A stretch of 10,106 nucleotides of DNA from CAZART01 sp964487555 (lineage in GTDB: Bacteria > Bacteroidota > Rhodothermia > Rhodothermales > VXPQ01): assembly GCA_964487555.1 (NCBI GenBank), contig CAZART010000156.1, positions 1 through 10,106 on the forward strand, given 5' to 3'. The translations under genes and the position numbers were made by a program. The notes under the pieces were generated by a model. It ran no database searches. It was not told the DNA's origin and saw nothing but the letters and a program-made list of their open reading frames with translations. Below, piece after piece: positions 1 through 8,893 of this stretch. Every line of letters begins with the position of its first letter. Position 1 is the first letter of the stretch.

Positions 1-35
1 CGTAGTTGCGAATTGATGGACTTAGTTCCGATTTC

Positions 36-154
36 CGTTCGTCGTTCTTCGTTCGTGTTGATGGGCGCTATTTGTTTAGAGGGCACGACGAAGAACTTTC
101 TTCGTGACGTTCTTTATGAGGATCGCAGAACGGGGAACGCAGAACGACGAACTA
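36..154. repeat. Inverted repeat built from 7-bp tandem units, upstream of mreC
   Basis: The left arm at 36-56 reads as three heptads, CGTTCGT, CGTTCTT and CGTTCGT. The right arm at 120-154 reads as five heptads in the opposite sense: GGATCGC, AGAACGG, GGAACGC, AGAACGA and CGAACTA. Bases 37-54 are the reverse complement of 135-152 at 17 of 18 positions, so the two arms could pair around a centre of about 80 nt. The first seven bases of the window (CGTAGTT) also match the complement of 150-156, so the element may extend to or beyond the window edge. No convincing protein is encoded here. It could be an interspersed intergenic repeat like the short tandemly repeated repetitive sequences of cyanobacteria, or a MITE-like remnant. 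The repeat structure is seen directly; its nature is inferred. Confidence 0.6.
88..105. repeat. Perfect 8-bp palindrome with 2-nt loop
   Basis: ACGAAGAA at 88-95 is followed by CT and then its exact reverse complement TTCTTCGT at 98-105. The midpoint (96.5) lies within 2 bp of the midpoint of the surrounding heptad inverted repeat (94.5), so the whole block could fold as one interrupted hairpin. It has no T-tract and is not a convincing terminator. It could be the tip of a repeat-element hairpin or a dyad binding site. Confidence 0.5.
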
Positions 155-215
155 CGTGGATCCCGCGTGGCCGTTGTAGTGTCGAAAAGGTTCGCTTTAA
201 AAACCGTCGCCCGAA

Positions 216-1043
216 ATGACCTTTCGTCTTTGGGATCGCATCCGCGACTGGGTGATCCTCGGTGTGTTACTCGCCGTCTCACTGGTCACCATCCTCACGC
301 AGAACCAGCCGCTGCTGCGGGGCTTGCGTGCGGAATCTCTCGAGGCCACCGCCTGGCTCGAGGCTCGGTTTGCGTGGGTCGGCGGCTATTTCCAGGCGCT
401 TCGAGAGAATGAAGTGCTGCGGGAAGAGAATATCGTCCTCTCGAGCCAGGTCGCTCGCTCACGAGAGGCTATTCTCGAAAACGAGCGACTTCGTCGGATG
501 ATCGGTTTTCAGGATACGACGGAGTTCGACTTGAAGGCCGCACGCATTATCAATAAAGACATTACGCAGCAGCAGAATTTCATCACGCTCAATGTCGGCT
601 CGTCCGACAGTGTTAAGGTCAATATGGCCGTGGTCGACGAGCGGGGCGCGATCGGCATGGTCGTTCTGGTCAGCAGGCATTACTCGCGCGTCATGTCCTA
701 TCTCAATACGGAGTTTCGCATTCCTGCGAAGGTGCAGCCACTACAGGCATTCGGGATCGTGCGCTGGGAAGGCGGCACCACCGATCGGCTGCGGCTCGAT
801 CACATTGTGAAGACCGAACCGGTCCGGACCGGCCAGCTCGTCGTGACCAGCGGGTACTCCGGCGTGTTTCCCCCCGGCGTTCCGATCGGTACCATCGACT
901 CCGTGTCGTCTCGAACCGGCCGCAACGAGCTTACGGTGTTCATGAAGCCGGCTACGGCCATCGCGACGGCAGAGCACGCGTTCGTCGTGCTGAAGAAGCC
1001 GGAACCAGAGCGTCTTGCGCTGGAAAACGAAAGTATTCGTTAA
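216..1043 (+). CDS. mreC: Rod shape-determining protein MreC
   Basis: MreC is the periplasmic scaffold of the elongasome; it links cytoplasmic MreB to the wall synthases PBP2/RodA during side-wall growth. The 275 aa product has a short basic N-terminus, one membrane anchor at about residues 12-29, and a coiled coil at about 60-97 (ALRENEVLREEN and following heptads). The beta-rich MreC core follows, with NVGSSDSVKVNMAVVDERGA at about 126-145 and the family signature VTSGYSGVFPPGVPIGTI at 210-227. The length is normal for the family. The ATG at 216 gives a complete anchor; no Shine-Dalgarno sequence precedes it. mreB would be expected upstream but its coding end is not within the first 215 bp. 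The next gene is dacB-like and not mreD. The family call is secure. Confidence 0.95.
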   Translation: MTFRLWDRIRDWVILGVLLAVSLVTILTQNQPLLRGLRAESLEATAWLEARFAWVGGYFQALRENEVLREENIVLSSQVARSREAILENERLRRMIGFQDTTEFDLKAARIINKDITQQQNFITLNVGSSDSVKVNMAVVDERGAIGMVVLVSRHYSRVMSYLNTEFRIPAKVQPLQAFGIVRWEGGTTDRLRLDHIVKTEPVRTGQLVVTSGYSGVFPPGVPIGTIDSVSSRTGRNELTVFMKPATAIATAEHAFVVLKKPEPERLALENESIR

Positions 1044-1084
1044 GCCGGCGTAGCGGTGCACACTCTATATAGCTTATTTCCTCC

Positions 1085-2728
1085 GTGATCCACACGATTC
1101 GCCGGACCCTATCCCTCCTTTTCGCCTGCGGGTGGATGGCGCTGCAACCGGTCGCTGAGGCCCAATCTTTCAGCGATGCCCGTGTGTCAGCTAGAGACGT
1201 CACCGTCGAGCGCGCTAACGCCGCAACACGCGATGAGGCACTTGGCGATGATGGACTCGGCGATGAGGCGCTCGGGGATGATATACTCGCAACGAGGATC
1301 CGCGAAATCATCAACGCAGAGGAGTTTCACAACGCATTCTGGGGCGTCACCGTCGTGGATCTGGCGACCGGTCGGGTGCTCGTCGAGGAGAATGCACGGA
1401 AGAGTTTCGTGCCGGCTTCCAATACAAAACTGTACACTACGTCCGCCGCCCTCGACCAGCTCGGGCCGCACTACCACTATCGAACGTCCCTCTACGTCGA
1501 CGGCGTCGTGGAGCAGGGCGTTCTGCACGGCAACCTGGTCGTGCGCGGGGCAGGCGATCCGACCATAGGCGGCCATTACGACGTCGAGACCGGAAAATGG
1601 GAAGCCGAAGTCGACGCGACCCGTCTTTTTCGCGAATGGGCGGATTCGCTTCGGGCGGCGGGCATCACGCAGATCGCAGGCGACGTGATCGGGGATGACG
1701 ACGTGGTGGACGACGAGCCCCTCGGACCCGGATGGAGCTGGGACGATGAAACCTTCTATTATGCCGCGCAGCTCAGCGGGCTTTCGTTCAACGACAACGT
1801 CGTGCACGTGCACGTAGAGGGACGAGAGAGCGGCCAGCCCGCACACATCCGGTGGGATCCGTTCAACACCACCTACGTGGAGGTCGTCAACCGCAGCCGT
1901 ACGATGCCCGCGGGCACCTCGGTGGACGAGGGCTACCGGCGACTCCGCGGCACGAACACGGTGGAGGTAACGACGGAAGTCCCGACCGGCGGCAAAGACG
2001 TCGAAGAAATCACGGTCGAAAATCCAACCCTGTTCTTTGCGCACGTGCTGCGTGAATCGCTGCTGCAATCGGGCATCGTCGTCCTGGGTGATCCCGTAGA
2101 CGTCGACGAACTCTCTATCAGGCCAAATTATTCGGACCCGCGCCTTCGCCGCTTGGCGACGCATGCATCGCAGCCGCTCTCGGAGATCGTGATGCTCGTC
2201 AACAAGCCGAGCATGAATCTCTACGCCGACATGCTCATCAAGACGCTAGCCGCCGAATTTCCCCGCCCTCACGACGAAGACGGCGAGCCCGGCTCTTCGA
2301 AGTTGGGACTCGAGATTGCCATGGGAACGTTCGTGCAGGCCGGCATCGACACCAGCCTCATCCAACTCGTCGACGGCAGCGGGTTATCCCATCATAATCT
2401 TATTACGCCGAACATGACGGCTTCTCTCCTGCAATACATGTGGGGACATCCGGACGCACGTGTGCGTGAGGCGTTTCTCGAGTCGCTGCCGCTGGCCGGC
2501 GTCGAGGGCACGCTCCGGAACCGCCTCAAAGATGGACCTGCGCATCGAAATCTTCGCGGAAAGACGGGCTCCCTGTCGAACGTGAGCAGTCTGAGCGGAT
2601 ACGTGGATTCAGCCGACGGACATTCGCTGGCGTTCTCGATGATGGCGAATCATTTCACGACCAAGACACGAGCCGTTCGCGATGCTCAGGACCGAATCGC
2701 GGGCCTCCTTGCGGGCTACCGTCCTTGA
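1085..2728 (+). CDS. dacB: D-alanyl-D-alanine carboxypeptidase/endopeptidase (PBP4, DacB family)
   Basis: This is a class C penicillin-binding protein (peptidase family S13) that trims D-Ala from, or cleaves DD-crosslinks in, peptidoglycan in the periplasm. The 547 aa product starts at GTG 1085, which is preferred over ATG 1136 because it completes a signal peptide: basic IRR, hydrophobic LSLLFACGWMAL, and probable cleavage after AEA near residue 26. An acidic linker (residues 50-69) precedes the catalytic domain. The three active-site motifs are present: SNTK at 112-115, SMN at 376-378 and KTG at 493-495. DGSGLSHHNLITP at 430-442 is also typical of S13 enzymes. The roughly 260 residues between the first and second motifs match the large inserted domains of PBP4. 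It lies 41 bp behind mreC and is probably cotranscribed with it. The start region lacks a Shine-Dalgarno sequence. Endopeptidase versus carboxypeptidase activity cannot be told from sequence. Confidence 0.93.
   Translation: MIHTIRRTLSLLFACGWMALQPVAEAQSFSDARVSARDVTVERANAATRDEALGDDGLGDEALGDDILATRIREIINAEEFHNAFWGVTVVDLATGRVLVEENARKSFVPASNTKLYTTSAALDQLGPHYHYRTSLYVDGVVEQGVLHGNLVVRGAGDPTIGGHYDVETGKWEAEVDATRLFREWADSLRAAGITQIAGDVIGDDDVVDDEPLGPGWSWDDETFYYAAQLSGLSFNDNVVHVHVEGRESGQPAHIRWDPFNTTYVEVVNRSRTMPAGTSVDEGYRRLRGTNTVEVTTEVPTGGKDVEEITVENPTLFFAHVLRESLLQSGIVVLGDPVDVDELSIRPNYSDPRLRRLATHASQPLSEIVMLVNKPSMNLYADMLIKTLAAEFPRPHDEDGEPGSSKLGLEIAMGTFVQAGIDTSLIQLVDGSGLSHHNLITPNMTASLLQYMWGHPDARVREAFLESLPLAGVEGTLRNRLKDGPAHRNLRGKTGSLSNVSSLSGYVDSADGHSLAFSMMANHFTTKTRAVRDAQDRIAGLLAGYRP
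1232..1291 (+). repeat. In-frame 30-bp tandem duplication in dacB
   Basis: Two adjacent 30-bp units (1232-1261 and 1262-1291) are identical at 23 of 30 bases. They encode DEALGDDGLG and DEALGDDILA. The block lies in the linker between the signal peptide and the catalytic domain of the PBP4-like protein, so a length change here would not touch the active site. Most differences fall at third codon positions, which suggests an old duplication kept in frame. Confidence 0.7.
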
Positions 2729-2853
2729 TCGCTCGCCATCCCCTCCTCTGAACGACGCCTCATGGGGCGCCGAACACTTGAACTTTGCGCCGATGCAGGC
2801 GTCTAAAGCCGCCTCTTTCGACCAGCCAAGAGTCAATCAAGATAGATGTGCCG

Positions 2854-3414
2854 ATGAGTAAGGACCGCTTTCCCTTTACGCATGCCACCACGGTATTGGG
2901 AGTGCGGCACCAGGGTAAAGTGGCGCTGGGCTCGGACGGGCAGGCCACGATGAAAGACACCGTCATGAAGCACAACGCGCAGAAGGTGCGTACGCTCTAC
3001 GACGGAAGAATCCTCGTCGGATTTGCGGGAGCGACGGCCGATGCCTTCACGCTCTTCGAACGATTTGAAGAAAAGCTCCAGCAGTACAGCGGAAACGTGA
3101 CCCGATCGGCCGTAGAATTGGCCAAGGACTGGCGTACCGATCGTTATTTGCGCCGGCTCGAAGCCTTGCTTGCGGTCGGTTCGTCGGAGCGACTTTTATT
3201 GATTAGCGGGACCGGAGACGTGATCGAGCCGGATGATGAAATAGTTTCGATTGGATCGGGCGGCCCCTTTGCGCTGGCTGCCGCGCGTGCCACGCTGAAG
3301 CACGCCCATCAACTGAGCGCGAAAGAGATTGTTGAGAATTCACTCCAGATCGCTGCCGACATCTGCATCTACACAAATGATCACATCACCGTTCTAGAGA
3401 TCGACGCCGAATAA
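2854..3414 (+). CDS. hslV: HslV (ClpQ), peptidase subunit of the HslUV ATP-dependent protease
   Basis: HslV is the proteasome-beta-like threonine peptidase (family T1) that forms a double hexamer capped by HslU and degrades unfolded and regulatory cytoplasmic proteins. The 186 aa product has the strongly conserved family sequence: ATTVLGV around the catalytic threonine, SDGQAT, GFAGATADAFTLFE, ELAKDWRTDRYLRRLEALL, IGSGGPFA and DICIYTN at the C-terminus. By comparison with E. coli HslV, the nucleophile is Thr12, with Asp28 and Lys44 matching Asp17 and Lys33. The ATG at 2854 is chosen; a longer frame opens with TTG at 2785 but its extra residues do not look like HslV, and GTG 2848 is two codons upstream. 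Eleven residues (MSKDRFPFTHA) therefore precede the active threonine and must be removed. Its partner hslU is one gene downstream, past a NYN-domain gene. A 125-bp spacer separates it from dacB, so it probably starts its own transcription unit. Confidence 0.96.
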   Translation: MSKDRFPFTHATTVLGVRHQGKVALGSDGQATMKDTVMKHNAQKVRTLYDGRILVGFAGATADAFTLFERFEEKLQQYSGNVTRSAVELAKDWRTDRYLRRLEALLAVGSSERLLLISGTGDVIEPDDEIVSIGSGGPFALAAARATLKHAHQLSAKEIVENSLQIAADICIYTNDHITVLEIDAE

Positions 3415-3455
3415 TTGATCTATTAAGTGTCACCATTTATTGTTTTACCGTTCAC

Positions 3456-4583
3456 ATGAGTTACGCCGCATCCGAGGGCGGGCGTGATCGCCAAACGGCT
3501 CGCGCCGCCATCTTTGTCGACTACGAAGACCTCTTTCACACGCTCAGCGCCACCACACGGCGAAACGGCGAGGTGGGGGCGCTCATCTCGGAAATGATCG
3601 AGGCCTTGAAACGAAGCCTTCTCGAGGAACGTGAGACGCAGACCGCCGTTTCTCAGGCCTACGCCGATTTTACCGAGTTGAACGGAAAAGGCGACGCCCT
3701 GCAGCGGGCGCTGTATCTCCAGGGCGTCGAGTCGCGGTTCGTGCCACAGTCGCTGCAATCCAATGCCGTCGAAATCCAGCTGTGCGTCGACGCGATGGAC
3801 CTGCTCCATCATCGCTCGGATATCGACACGTTCGTACTGTTAACGGGCAGCCGCAGCTATTTGCCGCTCGTTCAGCACTTCAAACGGTACGGCCGCCGCG
3901 TGCTGATCGTAGCGCTGCAAGAGCCTCCGTCTCTCGACCACGTGTCACACGTCGACGGCGAGTCATTTTTCGACGCACGCGATTTACTCAGCTCCTTCGG
4001 GCGGCGCGTGCTTTCGCAGCCCGAACAAGCATCGGCCCCGACGAACCCGGAACCCCTGAAGAAAACGCATGCCTCATTTCAATCGATCGAGGACCCGATT
4101 CTCATCCGAGGCCTCGAGATCATTGAGGAGCACTTTGGACAATACGACGAAGTCTACCTGACGCCTCTGCTGCGCAAAATGTCGGAGGTTCTCGACGAGC
4201 GCACGTGCGATCCGAAAGCCATCATTTCCGATCTCGAGGATCTCCGTGCCGTACGTCTTGAGAAGCGCCAGGGCTTTCCTCATGATTATACGGTCCTCAT
4301 CGTAGAGCGGGACCATCCCGACGTGGAGCGCGTGCAGCAAGACGTGGCAGAGCGTGCACCCTATTATTTCGACGACGTTCGCTCCTCCTATGAGGAGGAC
4401 GACGATTATTATCACTTTTCCGTCGATGGGCAGGCCGACGCCGATTCGAGCGATTCGTACACGCCGGATGCCGATGACCACGACGGCGTCGAGCACGATG
4501 TCCGAACGGACGACTTTGAGTCCGAGCTCGACGACGACCATCTCAACGATAACGACCTGCGCAATTCGAGTCCTCAGCGGTAG
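3456..4583 (+). CDS. NYN (PIN-like) domain protein with altered active site, winged-helix-like middle and acidic tail
   Basis: Residues 17-155 resemble the NYN domain, a PIN/FEN-like nuclease fold: strand AAIFVDYEDL (Asp22 the first expected metal ligand), ALYLQGVESRFVPQ, NAVEIQLCVDAMDLL (Asp112), then DTFVLLTGSRSYLPLVQHFKR. In active members the last segment normally reads S/A-GDxD-F/Y; here it is TGSRSY (130-135), so both aspartates are gone, and the preceding K-N-A-x-D type segment is S-N-A-V-E. RNase activity is therefore doubtful. Residues 212-285 look like a small helical winged-helix-like domain (IRGLEIIEEHFGQYDEVYL ... DYTVLIV). The tail, about 300-375, is very rich in Asp/Glu/Ser and probably disordered. 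No signal peptide or membrane segment is seen, so it is probably cytoplasmic. It sits between hslV (41 bp) and hslU. The fold call is from remembered family patterns; the role is unknown. Confidence 0.75.
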   Translation: MSYAASEGGRDRQTARAAIFVDYEDLFHTLSATTRRNGEVGALISEMIEALKRSLLEERETQTAVSQAYADFTELNGKGDALQRALYLQGVESRFVPQSLQSNAVEIQLCVDAMDLLHHRSDIDTFVLLTGSRSYLPLVQHFKRYGRRVLIVALQEPPSLDHVSHVDGESFFDARDLLSSFGRRVLSQPEQASAPTNPEPLKKTHASFQSIEDPILIRGLEIIEEHFGQYDEVYLTPLLRKMSEVLDERTCDPKAIISDLEDLRAVRLEKRQGFPHDYTVLIVERDHPDVERVQQDVAERAPYYFDDVRSSYEEDDDYYHFSVDGQADADSSDSYTPDADDHDGVEHDVRTDDFESELDDDHLNDNDLRNSSPQR

Positions 4584-4639
4584 CTGCATTGAACGACATT
4601 ATGACCATGACGCCCCTTCAAGAGAAGGATAGAAAGAAC

Positions 4640-6058
<1,419 letters not shown>

Positions 6059-6063
6059 TTCGC

Positions 6064-7038
6064 GTGACCAGCGACACGACATTCCTCGTCCCTGGTGACG
6101 CCGACAGTGGCGAGCGATGGCAGATGCTCTGGGATCGCTCGCCGCAGCGGACTGTTTTTTCGCGGTTGGAATACGTTAGGGCCGTTGCGGCAGCCGCAGA
6201 TCTCGAAACGACCATTGCCGTCGTCCGTCGTGGCGGCCGGGACGTGGCCGGGGCGGCCGTCACGTGGAAGCGGCGGGGACCCTACCGCGAAATCATCGTC
6301 CCGCCCGTCACCCCTTTTTCGGCCATACTACTCGGCCAGGAAACGGCCGAGAACAAGATTCACGGGCGCACATCCGGATTCGAACTACTCCTGGAGGCGC
6401 TCGAGCGTTCTTTCCACGCGGTCCGGCTGCATCTACCCACGGCAATTCGAGACGTTCGGCCGGCGTCGTGGCGCGGATGGGACGTGCAGCCGTTCTACAC
6501 GTACGTCTTATCGCTCCCCACGAAACCGAGCGAGTGGTCCGGCGGCGTGACGCGGAATTTCGAACGCTCGCGCACCACGTACGACGTAATCGAGGGCGGA
6601 GATGCCGCATCAGCCGTCGTTCACCTTTGCTTCGCCAGCTATGCACGCCACGACCGCCGTCCGCCCCTCGGCGAGCAGCAGCTGGCGCTGCTCGTGGATT
6701 CGGTTCAGTCATCGGGCCTGGCGACGATCTACGGCCTGCGGCACCGAAAGACGGGGGCGATCGATGCGGCCGTAGCCGTCGCACGGGCCGCCACGACGGC
6801 TTCTTACTGGTTAGCAGGCAGCGTACCGGGGCCGGCCATGACGGTGCTCATCGGCGAACTTTTTCCCCGGCTCACCGCAGAGGGCATCGACACCTTCGAT
6901 TTCGTCGGAGCCAATACGCCCGGCATCGCGGAATTTAAGCGAAAGTTTGGGTCGAATCTGATGCCGTACTACCGGATTGTCCGCATTGGTCGACGTGAGC
7001 TGAAGCTAGTTTATAAGATTCGTTCGATATTGCGCTGA
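6064..7038 (+). CDS. FemAB/CelD-like GNAT-fold acyltransferase
   Basis: The 324 aa product resembles the double-GNAT FemAB/Acetyltransf_6 group, whose members add amino acids to peptidoglycan stem peptides or acyl groups to exopolysaccharide precursors. The N-terminal part has the typical start W-x-x-L/M-(x)-W-D-R-S-P and VFSRLEYVRA (about 19-40). The C-terminal half has YWLAGSV (about 254-260) and the family-typical FDFVGANTPGIAEFKRKFG (278-296) ending in LMPYYRIVRIGR. It has no signal peptide or membrane span, so it is presumably cytoplasmic or membrane-peripheral. The start is GTG 6064, since the next ATG (6121) would cut into the conserved N-terminal motif. It begins 5 bp after hslU stops, implying cotranscription, yet downstream genes suggest a surface polysaccharide role. 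The exact acceptor cannot be told from sequence. Confidence 0.75.
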   Translation: MTSDTTFLVPGDADSGERWQMLWDRSPQRTVFSRLEYVRAVAAAADLETTIAVVRRGGRDVAGAAVTWKRRGPYREIIVPPVTPFSAILLGQETAENKIHGRTSGFELLLEALERSFHAVRLHLPTAIRDVRPASWRGWDVQPFYTYVLSLPTKPSEWSGGVTRNFERSRTTYDVIEGGDAASAVVHLCFASYARHDRRPPLGEQQLALLVDSVQSSGLATIYGLRHRKTGAIDAAVAVARAATTASYWLAGSVPGPAMTVLIGELFPRLTAEGIDTFDFVGANTPGIAEFKRKFGSNLMPYYRIVRIGRRELKLVYKIRSILR

Positions 7039-7114
7039 TCAGGGCGGAGCGCTTCTGTATCTTCTGCTCCCACCTTCACATCGTCCCTTCGTTACCGAGC
7101 AGGCTCACCCAAGT

Positions 7115-8893
7115 ATGTCGGCCATGAGGCGATTCCGACGGCGTCGAGATCGGACCGAGCACGTTTACGAGGCGAACCCACCCGTCTTCGTACTCCTCGG
7201 TTCGTTTCTGCTCTTTTTTCTGCGATTCGGCTACGACTACGCCAACAGCGATCAGGATGAGGTCATTCCGTACCTGCTTCATCACCTCGATCCGGCCTTG
7301 TTCACGCAGGACTGGTTCGTGGCAACGCAAATCACAGAGTTCAGCGTTCGCACCTATTTTGTGTGGCTGCTCAATGCCTTTTCGCTGATCCTGCCGATCT
7401 GGCTGACCACGCTGCTTCTTTTCGTGGTGGTGTGGATTTTCATAGCGGGTGCCGTGTACAAGCTCGCCTTCTTGTTCACGGGCGACCAGCTCGCGGCGGC
7501 GGCAAGCGTCGTTATCGGACTTGTATTTACTCCCCTATGGACGCTGGGCGGGAATGATCTCGTTCACAGTATGCTCGTCCCCAGCATGCTCGCCTGGGCA
7601 CTAAGTCTGTGGGCCATCTACCATTATCTTCGAGGCCGATTTTTGATTGCGCCGGTCCTGCTCGGCGTCGCGTGCTGGATGCAGGCGCTGGTCGGCCTCC
7701 ACGTCGCGATGCTGCTGGTAGCCCTGCGCGCCTATCACTGGATCCGCCGCGAGCCGGGACCTCACACGCTGGGTGGGATATTCGTTTTTGGCGCCCTATT
7801 CGTCCTCTGGTCCTCCCCCGCCCTCGGCCCCATCATTTATCAGCAGCTCGTGGCGCGATCGGCCGAGCTCAATCCGGACCCGTCGCTCTTCTACATTCTC
7901 GCCGAGTTTCGCCTTCCCCACCACTACCTTCCAGGATCGTTCTACGAGCACTCCTACATTCGCTTCGGCGCACTCGCCGTCCTGGGGCTCGGCACGCTTT
8001 TGTCGGTGCGCCACAGGCGGGGCATTCAGCAGCTGGACTTCATCCTCCGTTCGTTCGTGCTGATCGCCCTTCTGTGTGCGATCGGCACCGTATTTACCGA
8101 GGTGATGCCTGTCCTGCAGATCGCCAAACTGCAGCTGTTCAAAATGACCGTTCTGGCGAAGCTCCTATTCGTCATTCTCATCTGCGGCGCCGTAACGTTC
8201 TGGATGCCCGACTCCTTACGCCATCCCATACGCACCGTGCTAAGGTGGCCCCGCTGGGGACTGGCGTTCGTATCCGTGGTATGGATCGGTGTCGGTGCGG
8301 CGGTCCTACACACCGAGGGCTACCTGCACGAGCTCATCGGTCCGTTTCGGCGTGCCGCCGAGCCGATCGGCGAAGTCCAAACCTGGGTCAAGCGCAGCAC
8401 GGCAACCTCGGCCATCTTCGCCGTACCGCCGTCCTTCTCCTCCTTTCGAAGCGAAAGCCACAGAACGATCGTCGTCAACTACAAAGCGATCCCGTTCATG
8501 GATGCACAGATGATTGTCTGGTTTGATCGGTTGACGAACATGGCTCCCATCGAGCTGCCGGATCGCGGCGGCCCACAAACGCAGGCGCAGCTCGACAGTG
8601 CGTACGCGAGCCTCTCCGCATCGGAACTGCGAGACCTCGCGGAGCAGTATCGATTCGAATACGTGGTCCGTCCTGCGCGGCTGGACTTCGACGCCAATAA
8701 TGCGCAAACGGCCGATACATCCGCCGTGAGGCCCGCGGACAACGATTCCGACGCGCCCGCCGTGGCCGGCGCTCCGGACACAACGGCCCAAGCGGCGGTG
8801 CCGCGGAAGCAATTCACGGAGGTATTTCGTGCGGGCGATCTCTACGTCTACAGGCTCGCGGCATCCGACGACGAAGCGAACGTGACGCCGTGA
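7115..8893 (+). CDS. Polytopic membrane protein, GT-C-like with C-terminal soluble domain
   Basis: This 592 aa integral membrane protein has many hydrophobic segments: about 23-40, 82-113, 126-143, 151-170, 177-203, 220-241, 283-296, 311-328, 345-363 and 381-398. A basic N-terminus (RRFRRRRDR) points to an inside start. The first external loop carries the acidic motif NSDQDE (44-49), placed as in GT-C glycosyltransferases that use lipid-linked sugars. After the last span, residues 400-592 form a soluble domain with AVPPSFSSFRSESHRT, VVNYKAIPF and RFEYVVRP, a layout like that of YfhO-type and DUF6798-like proteins. A low-complexity stretch rich in Ala, Asp and Thr (about 524-562) interrupts that domain. 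ATG 7115 is used; ATG 7124 is a possible alternative. The stop overlaps the flippase start by one base, so the two are coupled. A glycosyltransferase role is inferred; family membership would need a profile search. Confidence 0.6.
   Translation: MSAMRRFRRRRDRTEHVYEANPPVFVLLGSFLLFFLRFGYDYANSDQDEVIPYLLHHLDPALFTQDWFVATQITEFSVRTYFVWLLNAFSLILPIWLTTLLLFVVVWIFIAGAVYKLAFLFTGDQLAAAASVVIGLVFTPLWTLGGNDLVHSMLVPSMLAWALSLWAIYHYLRGRFLIAPVLLGVACWMQALVGLHVAMLLVALRAYHWIRREPGPHTLGGIFVFGALFVLWSSPALGPIIYQQLVARSAELNPDPSLFYILAEFRLPHHYLPGSFYEHSYIRFGALAVLGLGTLLSVRHRRGIQQLDFILRSFVLIALLCAIGTVFTEVMPVLQIAKLQLFKMTVLAKLLFVILICGAVTFWMPDSLRHPIRTVLRWPRWGLAFVSVVWIGVGAAVLHTEGYLHELIGPFRRAAEPIGEVQTWVKRSTATSAIFAVPPSFSSFRSESHRTIVVNYKAIPFMDAQMIVWFDRLTNMAPIELPDRGGPQTQAQLDSAYASLSASELRDLAEQYRFEYVVRPARLDFDANNAQTADTSAVRPADNDSDAPAVAGAPDTTAQAAVPRKQFTEVFRAGDLYVYRLAASDDEANVTP

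Noticed and set aside
13..412. Short frames at 13-219 and 104-412 before mreC
   Set aside because: They run through the heptad repeats or into mreC in another frame; the products are low-complexity Arg-rich peptides without homology signs.
1187..2164. 325-codon open frame on the - strand across dacB
   Set aside because: It lies opposite the PBP4 catalytic sequence, has an Arg/Val/Asp-rich shadow composition and lacks any independent support.
2778..2807. Possible hslV promoter TTGAAC-N18-TCTAAA
   Set aside because: It matches a sigma70 pattern only partly, and Bacteroidota-like promoters use a different consensus. It is plausible as a position for a transcription start but not strong enough to annotate.
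3415..3443. Possible promoter TTGATC-N17-TATTGT in the AT-rich hslV-NYN gap
   Set aside because: The match is four of six in each box and would leave a leader of only about 6 nt before the ATG, so chance in AT-rich spacer DNA is as likely.
7047..7071. GGAGC...GCTCC hairpin after the acyltransferase gene as a terminator
   Set aside because: The stem is only 5 bp with a 15-nt loop and no T-tract follows, so termination is not supported.
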